Assembly: GCA_963666805.2 (NCBI GenBank)
Contig: CAXXWR010000001.1
Location: forward strand, 310,001-374,000
Reading direction: 5' to 3'
DNA length: 64,000 nt
Origin: Fusibacter sp963666805
Lineage (GTDB): Bacteria; Bacillota; Clostridia; Peptostreptococcales; Acidaminobacteraceae
Positions 21,934 through 31,035 of this stretch are shown here, one piece after another. The first letter of the stretch is position 1. The number at the start of each line of letters is the position of its first letter. The notes beneath the pieces are model-generated. The model did no database searches, was not told the origin of the DNA, and saw only the letters and a list, made by a program, of their open reading frames with translations. The position numbers and the translations under genes were made by a program.

Positions 21934-23712
21934 TTACTCACCTACTCTTTCTATTGCATCAAACGGACATGCTTGGAGACATACTTTACAGCCTACACAC
22001 ATATAAGGATCAATACTTGCTTTTTTCTTTTCACTATCAAAACTGATCGCTGGACAACCTGTTCTTGTACAAATGCGACAACCCTTACACTTGTCTTCGT
22101 TGACTTTACAAATTCTTTTTTCAAGATCAAACTCTTCATAATCTTGTTTTGAATAGGCTTTTAATGCACATGGCCATCTCGTAATAATAACTGAAGGACC
22201 TTCAAACGCAAAAGCATCATCTATCGCTTGATTCATTTCATCTAATTTTAAAGGATTCACTGTTATCACATGTTCAATACCAATTGCCTTCACTAATGAT
22301 GGAATATCTATAGGATTAACAGGTTGACCTGTTAAGGTATATCCTGTTCCAGGATTATCTTGATGACCTGTCATCCCAGTTATTCTATTATCTAAAATAA
22401 CGCTCACGGTATTGCTCTTATTATAGGCAACGTTTACAAGAGAGTTAATACCTGTATGGAAGAAGGTAGAATCTCCAATCACCGAAACCACTTTCTTGTC
22501 AACATTATACTGTTCAAAGGCTTTAGACACACCATGTCCCATGGAAATAGAAGCCCCCATACAAATAACTGAATCTGTGGCATTAAGAGGTTCTGCAGAT
22601 CCCAATGTGTAACAACCAATATCACCTGTAATCACAACATTTTTCTTTTTACTCAAAGTAAAGAAGAAACCTCTATGAGGGCATCCAGCACACAATGTTG
22701 GAGGTCTGCCAACAACAAGTTCATCTTTCGCTTGAATGGTTTCACGTACTGTCCCTAACAATGCTTTTGAAACAATATCAGGATTAAGTTCACCTATATT
22801 AGGAATTTTATCTTTTCCAATACAGCTAATGCCCGCCGCTTTAATCTGTTCTTCCATAAAAGGTTCTAACTCTTCTACAATATAAAGTGTATCTACTTCT
22901 TGAGAAAATGCTCTTATTTTATCCATTGGCAAAGGATATGAAAAGCCGATTTTAAAATAAGATGCCCTATCTTCGAAAACTTCTCTCACATAATTATAAG
23001 AGACCCCCGATGTGATAACGCCTATCTTTTTGTCATGCCATTCAATATGATTAAGAGGCGTTTCATTAGAAAACTGTCTCAATTTCACAAGTCTTTCTTC
23101 TACAATAGGATGAAGAGCTCTTGCATGAGCAGGTGCGGCAATAAATTTTTCAGGTTGTTTAACGTAAGGTATAATATCTTTTTCTTGTCTTTCATCAAAA
23201 GTCACTAGACTCTTAGAATGACATATACGTGTTGTCAGTCTTAACATTACCGGTGTATTGTAAGTTTCAGATATTTCAAATGCTACTTTCATATAATCTT
23301 TTGCTTCTTGGGAATTGCTTGGCTCTAAGCAAGCAATTTTAGCAAACTTAGCATAATATCGGTTATCTTGCTCATTTTGAGAGCTATGACAACCCGGATC
23401 ATCCGCTGATACTAAAACAAGTCCCCCTGTTACGCCAGTGTAACCGATTGTAAAAAGCGGATCTGCTGCAACATTAACACCGACATGTTTCATTGCCGCA
23501 AAAGTACGACTGCCAGCCATAGATGCACCTATAGCTACCTCAAGTGCAACCTTTTCATTTGGAGCCCACTCTGCATATAACTCATCCTTATACTGTGCCA
23601 TGTTTTCGAGTATTTCAGTACTAGGCGTTCCAGGGTAAGCACTTGCAACCTTAACCCCAGCCTCATAGGCACCTCTAGCAACCGCTTCATTTCCAGTCAT
23701 TAAATTTTTCAT
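21934..23712 (-). CDS. iorA: Indolepyruvate:ferredoxin oxidoreductase, alpha subunit
   Basis: 592 residues, the family length. The N-terminal pyruvate-domain stretch MTGNEAVARGAYEAGVKVAS is followed by YPGTPSTEI. The TPP-binding half has CAGCPHRGFFF and GDIGCYTLG. The C-terminus is a two-cluster ferredoxin domain with CKGCRICTRTGCPA and CVGCKVCLQACPFDAI. The second CxxCxxCxxxCP motif is regular; in the first the last cysteine sits one residue further out. AAAGGAG lies 6 nt before the ATG. It is 23 nt downstream of ptb, in one operon ptb-iorA-iorB. Confidence 0.96.
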   Translation of the reverse strand: MKNLMTGNEAVARGAYEAGVKVASAYPGTPSTEILENMAQYKDELYAEWAPNEKVALEVAIGASMAGSRTFAAMKHVGVNVAADPLFTIGYTGVTGGLVLVSADDPGCHSSQNEQDNRYYAKFAKIACLEPSNSQEAKDYMKVAFEISETYNTPVMLRLTTRICHSKSLVTFDERQEKDIIPYVKQPEKFIAAPAHARALHPIVEERLVKLRQFSNETPLNHIEWHDKKIGVITSGVSYNYVREVFEDRASYFKIGFSYPLPMDKIRAFSQEVDTLYIVEELEPFMEEQIKAAGISCIGKDKIPNIGELNPDIVSKALLGTVRETIQAKDELVVGRPPTLCAGCPHRGFFFTLSKKKNVVITGDIGCYTLGSAEPLNATDSVICMGASISMGHGVSKAFEQYNVDKKVVSVIGDSTFFHTGINSLVNVAYNKSNTVSVILDNRITGMTGHQDNPGTGYTLTGQPVNPIDIPSLVKAIGIEHVITVNPLKLDEMNQAIDDAFAFEGPSVIITRWPCALKAYSKQDYEEFDLEKRICKVNEDKCKGCRICTRTGCPAISFDSEKKKASIDPYMCVGCKVCLQACPFDAIERVGE

Positions 23713-23735
23713 AACTTACTCCTTTTATAATCACA

Positions 23736-24650
23736 CTATTTATTCATGTTCGCTGCTATAACACTTCCTAGAGCAATAGAATGTAATTTATCTTCTGATG
23801 AATCTGCTCTGGAAACAAGTACAATTGGTACTTTTGCGCCCATTATAACCCCTGCTGATTTCGCCCCTGCAAGATAGGTTAATGCTTTGCCTATCCCATT
23901 ACCTACTTCAATAGTAGGAACAAGAATAACATCAACCTCTCCAGCTACTTTTGAGTTAAAGTGCTTAACCTTGGCTGCTTTTTCAGATAAAGCTAAATCA
24001 AGGGCAAGTGGCCCTTCAACAATAACTTGTTGACCAAATTCTCCAGCTTGTGATGCATCTTGGAGTGCTCTTGCATCTACAGTTGCTTGCATTTTAGGAT
24101 TAACTTTTTCCTTAGCAGCTAGTCCCGCTATTTTCACCTCTTCAATGCCTAAAGCCCGACACATATCAACTGCATTTTGAACAATCTTCTTCTTATCTTC
24201 TAGTAGTGGTGAAATATTCATACCGCCATCTGTCATAAAAAGGAGTTTATGATAAGTTGGGACATCATAAACCATAACGTGACTCAATAAACTATCTGTT
24301 CTAAGCCCATAATCTTTATTTAAAACTGCTTTTAACAATATACTGGTATCAATCAAGCCTTTCATTAAAAAATCAGCCTCATTAGCTGACACCATCTTAA
24401 CTGCTACCTCTGCACATTCTGATAGAGTCTGACAAGTAACAATTCTATAATTCTCAATATTCAATTTTTCCTGAGCAGCTATATCTTTAATGGTTTCTTC
24501 ATCTCCCACTAAAACAGGTTCAACTAAGCCTTCTCTTGCCGCTTCACAAACAGCTGTCAAGACTTCCGCATCTTGTGCTGCTGCAACAGCAAGTTTCATC
24601 TTCTGACCCTTTTTAGCTGCTTTTAATAATTCATCTACACTTTTAATCAT
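23736..24650 (-). CDS. ptb: Phosphate butyryltransferase (phosphotransacylase)
   Basis: 304 residues of the PTA/PTB family, the length of Ptb rather than Pta. It exchanges CoA on an acyl-CoA for phosphate. Visible features are VAAAQDAEVLTAVCEAAREGLVEPVLVGD near the N-terminus, LMKGLIDTSILLKAVL, and the C-terminal VPTIEVGNGIGKALTYLAGA. Because it heads an operon with iorAB, the acyl group may be an aryl-acetyl or branched acyl chain rather than butyryl. This is inference. No kinase (buk/ack) is beside it in the window. Confidence 0.9.
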   Translation of the reverse strand: MIKSVDELLKAAKKGQKMKLAVAAAQDAEVLTAVCEAAREGLVEPVLVGDEETIKDIAAQEKLNIENYRIVTCQTLSECAEVAVKMVSANEADFLMKGLIDTSILLKAVLNKDYGLRTDSLLSHVMVYDVPTYHKLLFMTDGGMNISPLLEDKKKIVQNAVDMCRALGIEEVKIAGLAAKEKVNPKMQATVDARALQDASQAGEFGQQVIVEGPLALDLALSEKAAKVKHFNSKVAGEVDVILVPTIEVGNGIGKALTYLAGAKSAGVIMGAKVPIVLVSRADSSEDKLHSIALGSVIAANMNK

Positions 24651-24731
24651 TTCATCATCCCTTTGCTCGCCAACTCGAGACTTTTATGTCTTTTTTTGAA
24701 TCATTAAAATTTTTGTTTAACACTTACACTT

Positions 24732-24760
24732 ATTTTACTCTATTTTTTTGAAAGGTTCAA
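24732..24760 (-). promoter_or_regulatory. Promoter of ptb-iorA-iorB
   Basis: TTGAAC (24755-24760), 17 bp, then TAAAAT (24732-24737), about 80 nt before the ptb start. Confidence 0.78.
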
Positions 24761-24798
24761 CCAATTTTGTAACTCTTCTCTGTTTTTTTGAACATCCA

Positions 24799-24835
24799 TA
24801 AAAAAACACAAGCTATTTGATAATAACTTGTGTTC
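24799..24835 (-). terminator. Terminator after the TPR gene
   Basis: AACACAAG pairs with CTTGTGTT, with a short inner stem, followed on the minus strand by seven U. It separates the TPR gene from the ptb operon. Confidence 0.87.
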
Positions 24836-24882
24836 AATAATTGAATGAATGATAGGTTCAAAGTTCAACTGACCTATTTTTA

Positions 24883-26004
24883 TTATTGCTCTCTTTCATT
24901 TCCATTGATGTGATTAATCCACATTTGAATCACTTCATCATCAGGTGCCAATTCATGTGCAAGTTCAAAATGATCTCTCGCCTCTTCTAAATCCCCTCTG
25001 TTCAAATGAACAATTCCCATATTACATATGATTTCTGGATTTTGAGGAGAAATTCGCATCGCTTCTTTATAATACTTTTCGGCTTCTTCATAATCGCCAA
25101 TGGATAAGAAACAAATGCCCAGTTCATTCATCGTTTGAATATGACCTGAATTGAGGTTTAATACTTTGATGAAATAGCCTATTGCTTTTTCAAAATCTTG
25201 TTTCAAACGATAACCTACACCTATAAAAAAATTGAGTTCCCACCAATCACTATGATCGGGTTCTATGGTTAAAAGAAGCTCTAATCCCTCATCTGTTCTA
25301 CCAGACATAATCAATTTTGAGCCTTCTTCAAATCGTGCTTTATCTTCTACCTTTGTCAAGGCTTGAATCATCTCTTCTTTCATTTCAAGGGGTAATGCCA
25401 AAGTCAACGCCGTTTTCCAGACCATTTGGGCCCCTTGATAATCTCCATTATTATAACGGTAGAATCCCAAGTGATAAAGGGCATAGGCATTTTGATTATC
25501 TTTTTTAACAGCTGCTTCAAAGCAAGCACCTGCTAAAGACTCATAACGGTCTGTTTCATTAAGCTGGTCATAGTCAGATAAGGCCCTTCCAGTATTAAAG
25601 AGCGCATCTATATTATTAGGGTCTATTCTTAATACAGCTGAAAAGTATTTAATAGCCTCCAAATAAGCTTCCTTTTCTGCATATTTAAGACCATCCGATA
25701 AGATATTTAATATGATTTTATCATCTAAAGCCGTTAAAAATCGAATATAATTATCATTGTATTTAAATTCTGGATCACATCCTAAAACAATAACAATTCC
25801 CTTTATGATGGCTATCGCAGGAATTTCTTCTATATTATCGCGAATGTGCTCTCCCAAGTCCACTAAAAAAACGGGAAGAGGAACATTAGCCCCTAATAGT
25901 TGAGGATCAAAACTTAAATTTGCGGTTTCCTTTAATTCAATAAAAACAACGTCCTCTAAACTCTTTTGATTTATTTTTGCTATTTCTTTGAGTATTTTTA
26001 TCAT
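24883..26004 (-). CDS. Tetratricopeptide-repeat protein with an unrecognised N-terminal domain
   Basis: 373 residues. From about residue 105 onward there are TPR units (YLEAIKYFSAVLRIDPNNIDALFNTGRAL; AIGYFIKVLNLNSGHIQTMNELGICFLSIGDYEEAEKYYKEAMRISPQNPEI; GDLEEARDHFELAHELAPDD). Residues 1-100 hold an alpha/beta region with a hydrophobic strand pair (IPAIAIIKGIVIVLGCDPEF) that I cannot assign. No signal peptide or membrane helix is evident, so it is probably a cytosolic scaffold. It appears to be transcribed alone. Confidence 0.75.
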   Translation of the reverse strand: MIKILKEIAKINQKSLEDVVFIELKETANLSFDPQLLGANVPLPVFLVDLGEHIRDNIEEIPAIAIIKGIVIVLGCDPEFKYNDNYIRFLTALDDKIILNILSDGLKYAEKEAYLEAIKYFSAVLRIDPNNIDALFNTGRALSDYDQLNETDRYESLAGACFEAAVKKDNQNAYALYHLGFYRYNNGDYQGAQMVWKTALTLALPLEMKEEMIQALTKVEDKARFEEGSKLIMSGRTDEGLELLLTIEPDHSDWWELNFFIGVGYRLKQDFEKAIGYFIKVLNLNSGHIQTMNELGICFLSIGDYEEAEKYYKEAMRISPQNPEIICNMGIVHLNRGDLEEARDHFELAHELAPDDEVIQMWINHINGNEREQ

Positions 26005-26133
26005 TTTATTTCCTTTTCATTTCATTCTTTTTTCTATTATAATACCTTCTCATGCAAATCTTTTCCACTAGACTTTTACTTCACCTTTATGTGACATTAT
26101 GCAGATTGATCAGCGCTTAAACATTAAAATGAC

Positions 26134-26955
26134 TTAGTCAAGTACTCGCGTAATGTTTTTATCAATAATTTTGCGCTTGAATAAATCAAAGTAATCAAAA
26201 TCATCTGAACGAATTACCTTGATATTCATATCTTCTGCCACTCTTATGTGAATGTCTTCTATATACTCATTTGATATTTGATTACCATCACAAGCAACAA
26301 TCACTTTACGCTTATGCGCTTTGACTATTCTAATGTCAATTTTCGTATCTTCTGGAATAATCATGCTTGATTTCATAGGCCGATTGACACTGTTATCATT
26401 GGGGTTAATCGGCGTAATCTGAAAAGCTGGAATGTCGGAATGCATCACGCCACCACCTGCCCAAATCGCATAACCTGTTGCTCCTATAGGTGTTGATATA
26501 ATTAACCCATCTCCTGTGAAGTAATTAAACGGTACTTGATTAATATATACCTTTGCCTCCATGAGTTTAGGTTCTTGATGTTTTATCAAAATTTCATTAA
26601 AAGCATAGTCCGTGTAAACATCTCCGCTAAGTGTCGTCGTACTCACCGATAACAAGGGGTAGGTTTTAACACGATAATTTTTTTCATCTAAAACATCAAA
26701 AATTTTTTCTATATTGTCAGGCATAATGGTTGTTAAAAATCCCAATGTGCCGGTATCAATACCAACAAATGGCTTATTTAGCTTTCTATATTTTCTGATA
26801 GCACTCAACATCGTGCCATCCCCACCAATCACGACAATTACGTCGGGATCTTGTTTTACTATTTTTTTGCCATGGCTCTTTAATACTTTAAAGAGGGCAT
26901 TTTTGACATTCAGTGTTTCTCTTTTATTGTTATGATGTATAAGAATCCTCTGCAT
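26134..26955 (-). CDS. nadK: NAD kinase
   Basis: It phosphorylates NAD to NADP. 273 residues. The diagnostic GGDGTMLSAIRKY is at about residues 49-61, with FNEILIKH and the NAD-site GDGLIISTPIGATGYA. The start is set at ATG 26953-26955 (MQRILIHH), which has AGAGG 7 nt upstream. An ATG seven codons earlier has no ribosome binding site. The start overlaps the end of the upstream radical SAM gene by 26 nt, so the two are probably translated together. Confidence 0.95.
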   Translation of the reverse strand: MQRILIHHNNKRETLNVKNALFKVLKSHGKKIVKQDPDVIVVIGGDGTMLSAIRKYRKLNKPFVGIDTGTLGFLTTIMPDNIEKIFDVLDEKNYRVKTYPLLSVSTTTLSGDVYTDYAFNEILIKHQEPKLMEAKVYINQVPFNYFTGDGLIISTPIGATGYAIWAGGGVMHSDIPAFQITPINPNDNSVNRPMKSSMIIPEDTKIDIRIVKAHKRKVIVACDGNQISNEYIEDIHIRVAEDMNIKVIRSDDFDYFDLFKRKIIDKNITRVLD

Positions 26956-28735
26956 GAAGTAACCTCTCTTCTTCATCTAAATATAACTGATAATACTTGG
27001 AAGGCTCAAGACGATGAGGGCCAACCTCATAGTCGAACATGACAACATTAAAGCCTTCTTTTACACTTTGATATTGCGTATGGATTAACCCTATTATATC
27101 ATATCTCAATGTTATAAATTCAGTGGTTTTTAAGACTTGTTTGACCGTCGCCTGACGATAGCCTTCAAAACACACATCACTTTCCAAATGGTCTTTTACA
27201 AACTCAAAACGCATCTGATTAAATCTAGGGTAATCAGGATAATAAAATAAATCCCGTTGTCCCTTAAGATGAGCTCTGTAATAATCAAATTTTAAAAGGT
27301 CTCTTAATAGTTCTAAGTCTCCTTTAGCATGTAACTTGTAAAAATCAAATAATAAGGTATATAGCCTATAACTTTGCAAAGATAATTCCAAGACATTTTC
27401 TGCTCTTAAATACTCACTTAATTGCCTAAAAAAGTCATGAGGCTCCAAAGCCATTTGCTTCATCATATAAGGTAAAGTATAGATGAATTTACCCGAATTA
27501 TAATAATGTTCAAAAGTGGTTTCAATATCTTTTAGTTCAAACAATTCCTCTGCTGTAATATATTGATTACAAAGCACTTCATAGGGTGCTTCATTTCTTA
27601 CCTTATACCCATGTTCTTCAATTTGATAGGACATTTTTGTCCCTTTTAATATTTTTAGAAATCCCAGTTGAAGCTGATGGGGGCTTAATTTGAAAACATC
27701 GTCAAAAGAACGTAAAAATCTATCGTAGGTCTCATAAGGTAAACCTGCTATCAAATCCAAATGTATATGGATGTTATTCATCTGCAAAAGCTTGTTGATA
27801 TTAGAAAAAAGTTGATCTATCTTCATCGGTCTTTGAATAGCAAACATCGTTTCTTCAAACGTTGTTTGTACACCAATTTCAAATTGAAAAAGCCCCTCTC
27901 TCGCGTGCGCTAATAAACTAAAATAGTCTTCATCTAAAAGTGTCCCCGTTATTTCAAAATGGAAATTAGTAATCCCATTATCACGTTCAATACAGTGTTT
28001 CAAAATAGGGAGTGCATGTGCCTTATTTAGATTAAAAGTCCTATCAATAAACTTGACTTGTTCAACATTGCGATTGATGAAAAAATCTAAATCCTTTTTC
28101 ACGCGTTCTACTGATAATTCTCTGACACCTTCTTTAGCAGAAGAAAGACAATAGGTACAGCGATAAGGACACCCTCTAGAACTTTCATAATAAACAATTC
28201 TGTGGTCAAGATCATCTAAAGATTCATAAGGAAACACAATTTGGTCTAAAGGTTCAATTAAAGCTTCTTTCTCATTGACAATAATGTCATTTTCTTTTCG
28301 ATAAGCCAGCCCCTTCACCGTAGACAAGTCTTCTTGATTAACAAGTGCATCAATTAAATTTGTGAATATCATCTCCCCTTCACCTACTAAAATGCCATCC
28401 ATAAATTCATAATGGCTTAAGGTCTGATAGGGATCTGCATCAACTTCAGGTCCACCGCAAAATATCTTTGTTTTCTGATTGATTTTCCTAAAATCAGAGA
28501 ATAATAATGATAAGGGTTCTATATTCCATATATAAGTAGAAGCGACTATAATATCATAATCCCCTTTATAAATCAATTTTAGAACATGATCCATCTGATT
28601 ATTAATGGTATATTCTTCAAGAATCACATCAACCGTTTGACACGTGTTGTGTTGATCCCAGTAACGTTTGATATATCTCACCGCCAAATTCGAATGTATA
28701 TATTTTGAATTCAGGGTCATGAGTAAAACTTTCAT
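26930..28735 (-). CDS. B12-binding radical SAM protein (DUF4080-type)
   Basis: 601 residues. Residues 1-140 form a cobalamin-binding-like Rossmann domain (SKYIHSNLAVRYI, then FCGGPEVDADPYQTL and LVGEGE). The radical SAM cluster CPYRCTYC lies at residues 189-196, followed by RTFNLNK and a TIM-barrel region with FEIGVQTT. The C-terminal 180 residues match the layout of DUF4080 proteins. The substrate is unknown; the family includes methylthiotransferase-like and tetrapyrrole-related enzymes. A divergent promoter with TGGTATACT (28770-28778 on this strand) precedes it. Confidence 0.85.
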   Translation of the reverse strand: MKVLLMTLNSKYIHSNLAVRYIKRYWDQHNTCQTVDVILEEYTINNQMDHVLKLIYKGDYDIIVASTYIWNIEPLSLLFSDFRKINQKTKIFCGGPEVDADPYQTLSHYEFMDGILVGEGEMIFTNLIDALVNQEDLSTVKGLAYRKENDIIVNEKEALIEPLDQIVFPYESLDDLDHRIVYYESSRGCPYRCTYCLSSAKEGVRELSVERVKKDLDFFINRNVEQVKFIDRTFNLNKAHALPILKHCIERDNGITNFHFEITGTLLDEDYFSLLAHAREGLFQFEIGVQTTFEETMFAIQRPMKIDQLFSNINKLLQMNNIHIHLDLIAGLPYETYDRFLRSFDDVFKLSPHQLQLGFLKILKGTKMSYQIEEHGYKVRNEAPYEVLCNQYITAEELFELKDIETTFEHYYNSGKFIYTLPYMMKQMALEPHDFFRQLSEYLRAENVLELSLQSYRLYTLLFDFYKLHAKGDLELLRDLLKFDYYRAHLKGQRDLFYYPDYPRFNQMRFEFVKDHLESDVCFEGYRQATVKQVLKTTEFITLRYDIIGLIHTQYQSVKEGFNVVMFDYEVGPHRLEPSKYYQLYLDEEERLLHAEDSYTS

Positions 28736-28825
28736 AATTTTAACAATCTCCTCTAATTAGTCTATGAAGAGTATACCACAATTTAAGAATTAACATTCAA
28801 TTATTGATTTTTTGATTCATAACTA

Positions 28826-28834
28826 TGGTATACT
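28826..28834 (+). promoter_or_regulatory. Extended -10 promoter of the 167-residue unknown gene
   Basis: TG-G-TATACT fits an extended -10 element, with TATACT at 28829-28834 and AGGAGG 11 nt further on. The divergent radical SAM gene has the same TGGTATACT on the other strand at 28770-28778, so the two promoters are mirror copies. Confidence 0.5.
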
Positions 28835-28855
28835 TAATTTAATAGGAGGTTTATT

Positions 28856-29359
28856 ATGACAATACTATCATCAAGATTAATCAGACACGAAATATGCAAA
28901 GATGAACTCAAAGCAATGGGCGCAAAAGTTATTGATATTCATGGCAACATGGTTCTCGTTAAATTCGACCTTGAAGGTCACTCTATTGCCTATGCATACT
29001 ATATTAACGAAGACAACACTTACCTTCTTGAACGAATCAAACCTTACTTTATCAGTATAGGGAACTATGAATATGAAGAAGATGTCATTGAAGGATTAAA
29101 AATTGATATTGAACAATTTAAAAATGCAATGAATTCAAAGAATTTTGAACAGTTTATAGAAATTGATAACCATCTTAGTAAATTAGTTCGCCTCTTTGAA
29201 GATTTATATCTCTACTATAATATAGAAGCAAGTGATTTAAAAACATTAGATCAGTCAGTTGATTGCATCCTTGATAATATCAAAGAAATCATGAGCCATT
29301 CTAAGCGAGTTTATACTAAAAAAGATCCTGACGTATTAAAGGATAATTATAAATTTTAA
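28856..29359 (+). CDS. Conserved-looking hypothetical protein, 167 residues
   Basis: I do not recognise a family. It opens MTILSSRLIRHEICKDELKA, with an alpha/beta N-terminal half (VIDIHGNMVLVKFDLEGHSIAYAYYI) and a mostly helical, acidic C-terminal half. There is no signal peptide, membrane helix or cysteine cluster. AGGAGG lies 7 nt before the ATG. Codon use resembles its neighbours. It is transcribed divergently from the radical SAM gene and stands alone before the ilvA leader. Confidence 0.7.
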   Translation: MTILSSRLIRHEICKDELKAMGAKVIDIHGNMVLVKFDLEGHSIAYAYYINEDNTYLLERIKPYFISIGNYEYEEDVIEGLKIDIEQFKNAMNSKNFEQFIEIDNHLSKLVRLFEDLYLYYNIEASDLKTLDQSVDCILDNIKEIMSHSKRVYTKKDPDVLKDNYKF

Positions 29360-29373
29360 TTGATCAAAAACCA

Positions 29374-29402
29374 TTGACAATTGATTAATAAATTGTTATT
29401 AT
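29374..29402 (+). promoter_or_regulatory. Promoter of the ilvA T-box transcript
   Basis: TTGACA (29374-29379), 17 bp, then TATTAT (29397-29402). Confidence 0.88.
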
Positions 29403-29419
29403 TTTTTCATTAATAAATT

Positions 29420-29668
29420 TTTCGTAATAAATGCGTCGATGGAGACACGCTATAATGTGATTGATTGTAGAGAGCTAACGGTTGGTGAAAGTTAGTACAG
29501 TCTTTTGTAGTACATCCCTCCTGAGCACTTTTCCTGAAATACCAAGTAAGGTAAAGCGGTTAGTCCCGTTATTCGACTTAGGTTTGATAGAACCGAAAAG
29601 AGGTAATAACAATTAAGGTGGTACCGCGGGTTAATCTCGTCCTTTTCATAGGACGAGATTTTTTTATG
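29420..29668 (+). promoter_or_regulatory. T-box leader upstream of ilvA (probable Ile specificity)
   Basis: The T-box sequence AAGGTGGTACCGCGG lies at 29615-29629. It is followed by a terminator ATCTCGTCC/GGACGAGAT with six or more U (29634-29666). Stem I features are seen: AGAGAG, GGTTGGTGAAAG. The ATC at 29514-29516, on the 3' side of stem I, is the likely specifier codon, which would make the element respond to uncharged tRNA-Ile and fits control of the first step of isoleucine synthesis. The specifier is assigned by eye. Confidence 0.9.
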
Positions 29669-29743
29669 ATTATACGGCTCAATGCGTGACCTGCTTTCTT
29701 CTACTAATGTTCTATCAGTCAAATCAAAAGAATGGAGGATCAC

Positions 29744-30953
29744 ATGAACAAAGAATTATTTCAAAAAACAAAAGAGGCGACATGCCGACTTGAAGGCATT
29801 ATCAATGAAACCCCGCTTGTCTACAGCCCTATTTTTTTCTAAAGAATACGATCAAGAGGTTTATATTAAACCAGAAAACTTCCAAAGAACAGGTGCTTTT
29901 AAAATTAGGGGGGCTTATAATAAAATCGCCCAATTGACACAGGCTGAATTAGACAAAGGCGTCATCGCCTCTTCAGCTGGCAATCACGCCCAAGGTGTTG
30001 CACTCGCTGCTCAAATTATTGGATGTCATGCAACGATAGTTATGCCCGTGACCACCCCTTTAATCAAGGTCAATGCAACTCGAGATTTTGGTGCTGAAGT
30101 TGTTCTTTTTGGCGATTGCTATGATGCCTCTTATGAAAAAGCTTGTGCCTTACGAGATGAACATGACTATACTTTTATTCACCCTTTTAATGATTTGGAT
30201 ATTATTGCAGGTCAAGGAACCATTGGTATAGAAATTCTTAAAGAAATGCCAGATGCTGATATTGTACTGGTTCCAGTTGGAGGAGGTGGTCTCATCAGTG
30301 GTATCGCACATGCGATTAAGTCAATTAATCCTAAGGTTAAGGTAATAGGTGTTGAACCTGATGGCGCAATGGCTATGAAACTCTCACTAGAGAATCACCA
30401 ACGTATCAAATTAAATCAAGTCAATACCATTGCCGATGGTGTTGCTGTAAAGGAAGTCGGTGATGTTTGCTATAAACTTGTTCAAGATAATGTTGATGAT
30501 ATTATTTCTGTCAGTGACTATGACATCATGGAAGCTTTTCTGCTCCTTATTGAAAAACACAAGATGATTGCTGAAAATTCTGGTGCGCTCACACTTGCTG
30601 GTATAAAAAAGTTAAACGTAAAAGGCAAAAAAATCGTCAGTGTTATTTCTGGAGGTAATATAGATGTTGTCACTGTCTCTTCTATGATCAACAAAGGCTT
30701 GAGTAGCAGAGGCCGCATTTTCTGTTTCTCAGTTGAATTACCCGATACACCTGGACAACTTTTAAAAATTTCTTCGGTCCTGTCTAATCTTAATGCCAAT
30801 GTCATTAAATTAGATCACAATCAATTTATGAATTTGGAACGTTTTTTACATGTCCAGTTACAAGTCACTGTGGAAACAAACGGTCAGTCACATATTGATG
30901 AAATAACGCAATCTTTAACCCAGTTAGGATATGAGATTAAACGTGTATATTAA
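29744..30953 (+). pseudogene. ilvA: Threonine ammonia-lyase with a +1 frameshift in a T7 run
   Basis: The true start is ATG 29744, with GGAGG 5 nt upstream, giving MNKELFQKTKEATCRLEGII and then NETPLVYSPIFF-stop. The run of seven T at 29832-29838 causes the break. With six T the frame continues SKEYDQEVYIKPENFQRTGAFKIRGAYNK through the PLP lysine, GGGGLISG and a C-terminal ACT domain, about 402 residues in all. The second frame alone has no proper start. The enzyme turns threonine into 2-oxobutanoate for isoleucine. A read error is possible, so inactivation is not certain. Confidence 0.85.
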
Positions 30954-30984
30954 ATCGTGTATATTAAATAAAGAAAACGACGTA

Positions 30985-31035
30985 GAAAAAGCTAAGTGAT
31001 GGAAGAAATCCACAACTTAGCTTTTTATTTTTTTA
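30985..31035. terminator. Terminator between ilvA and the alkyltransferase-like gene
   Basis: AAAAAGCTAAGT pairs with ACTTAGCTTTTT around a loop of about 17 nt, with T runs on both sides. It lies between converging genes and probably serves both. Confidence 0.8.

Noticed and set aside
29492..29743. 83-codon minus-strand frame over the ilvA leader
   Set aside because: It is the complement of the T-box and terminator and has no start signal.
29790..29840. Independent gene start for ilvA in the second frame
   Set aside because: The only starter there is a TTG without a ribosome binding site, while the other frame has a strong start and the family N-terminus; a frameshift explains both.
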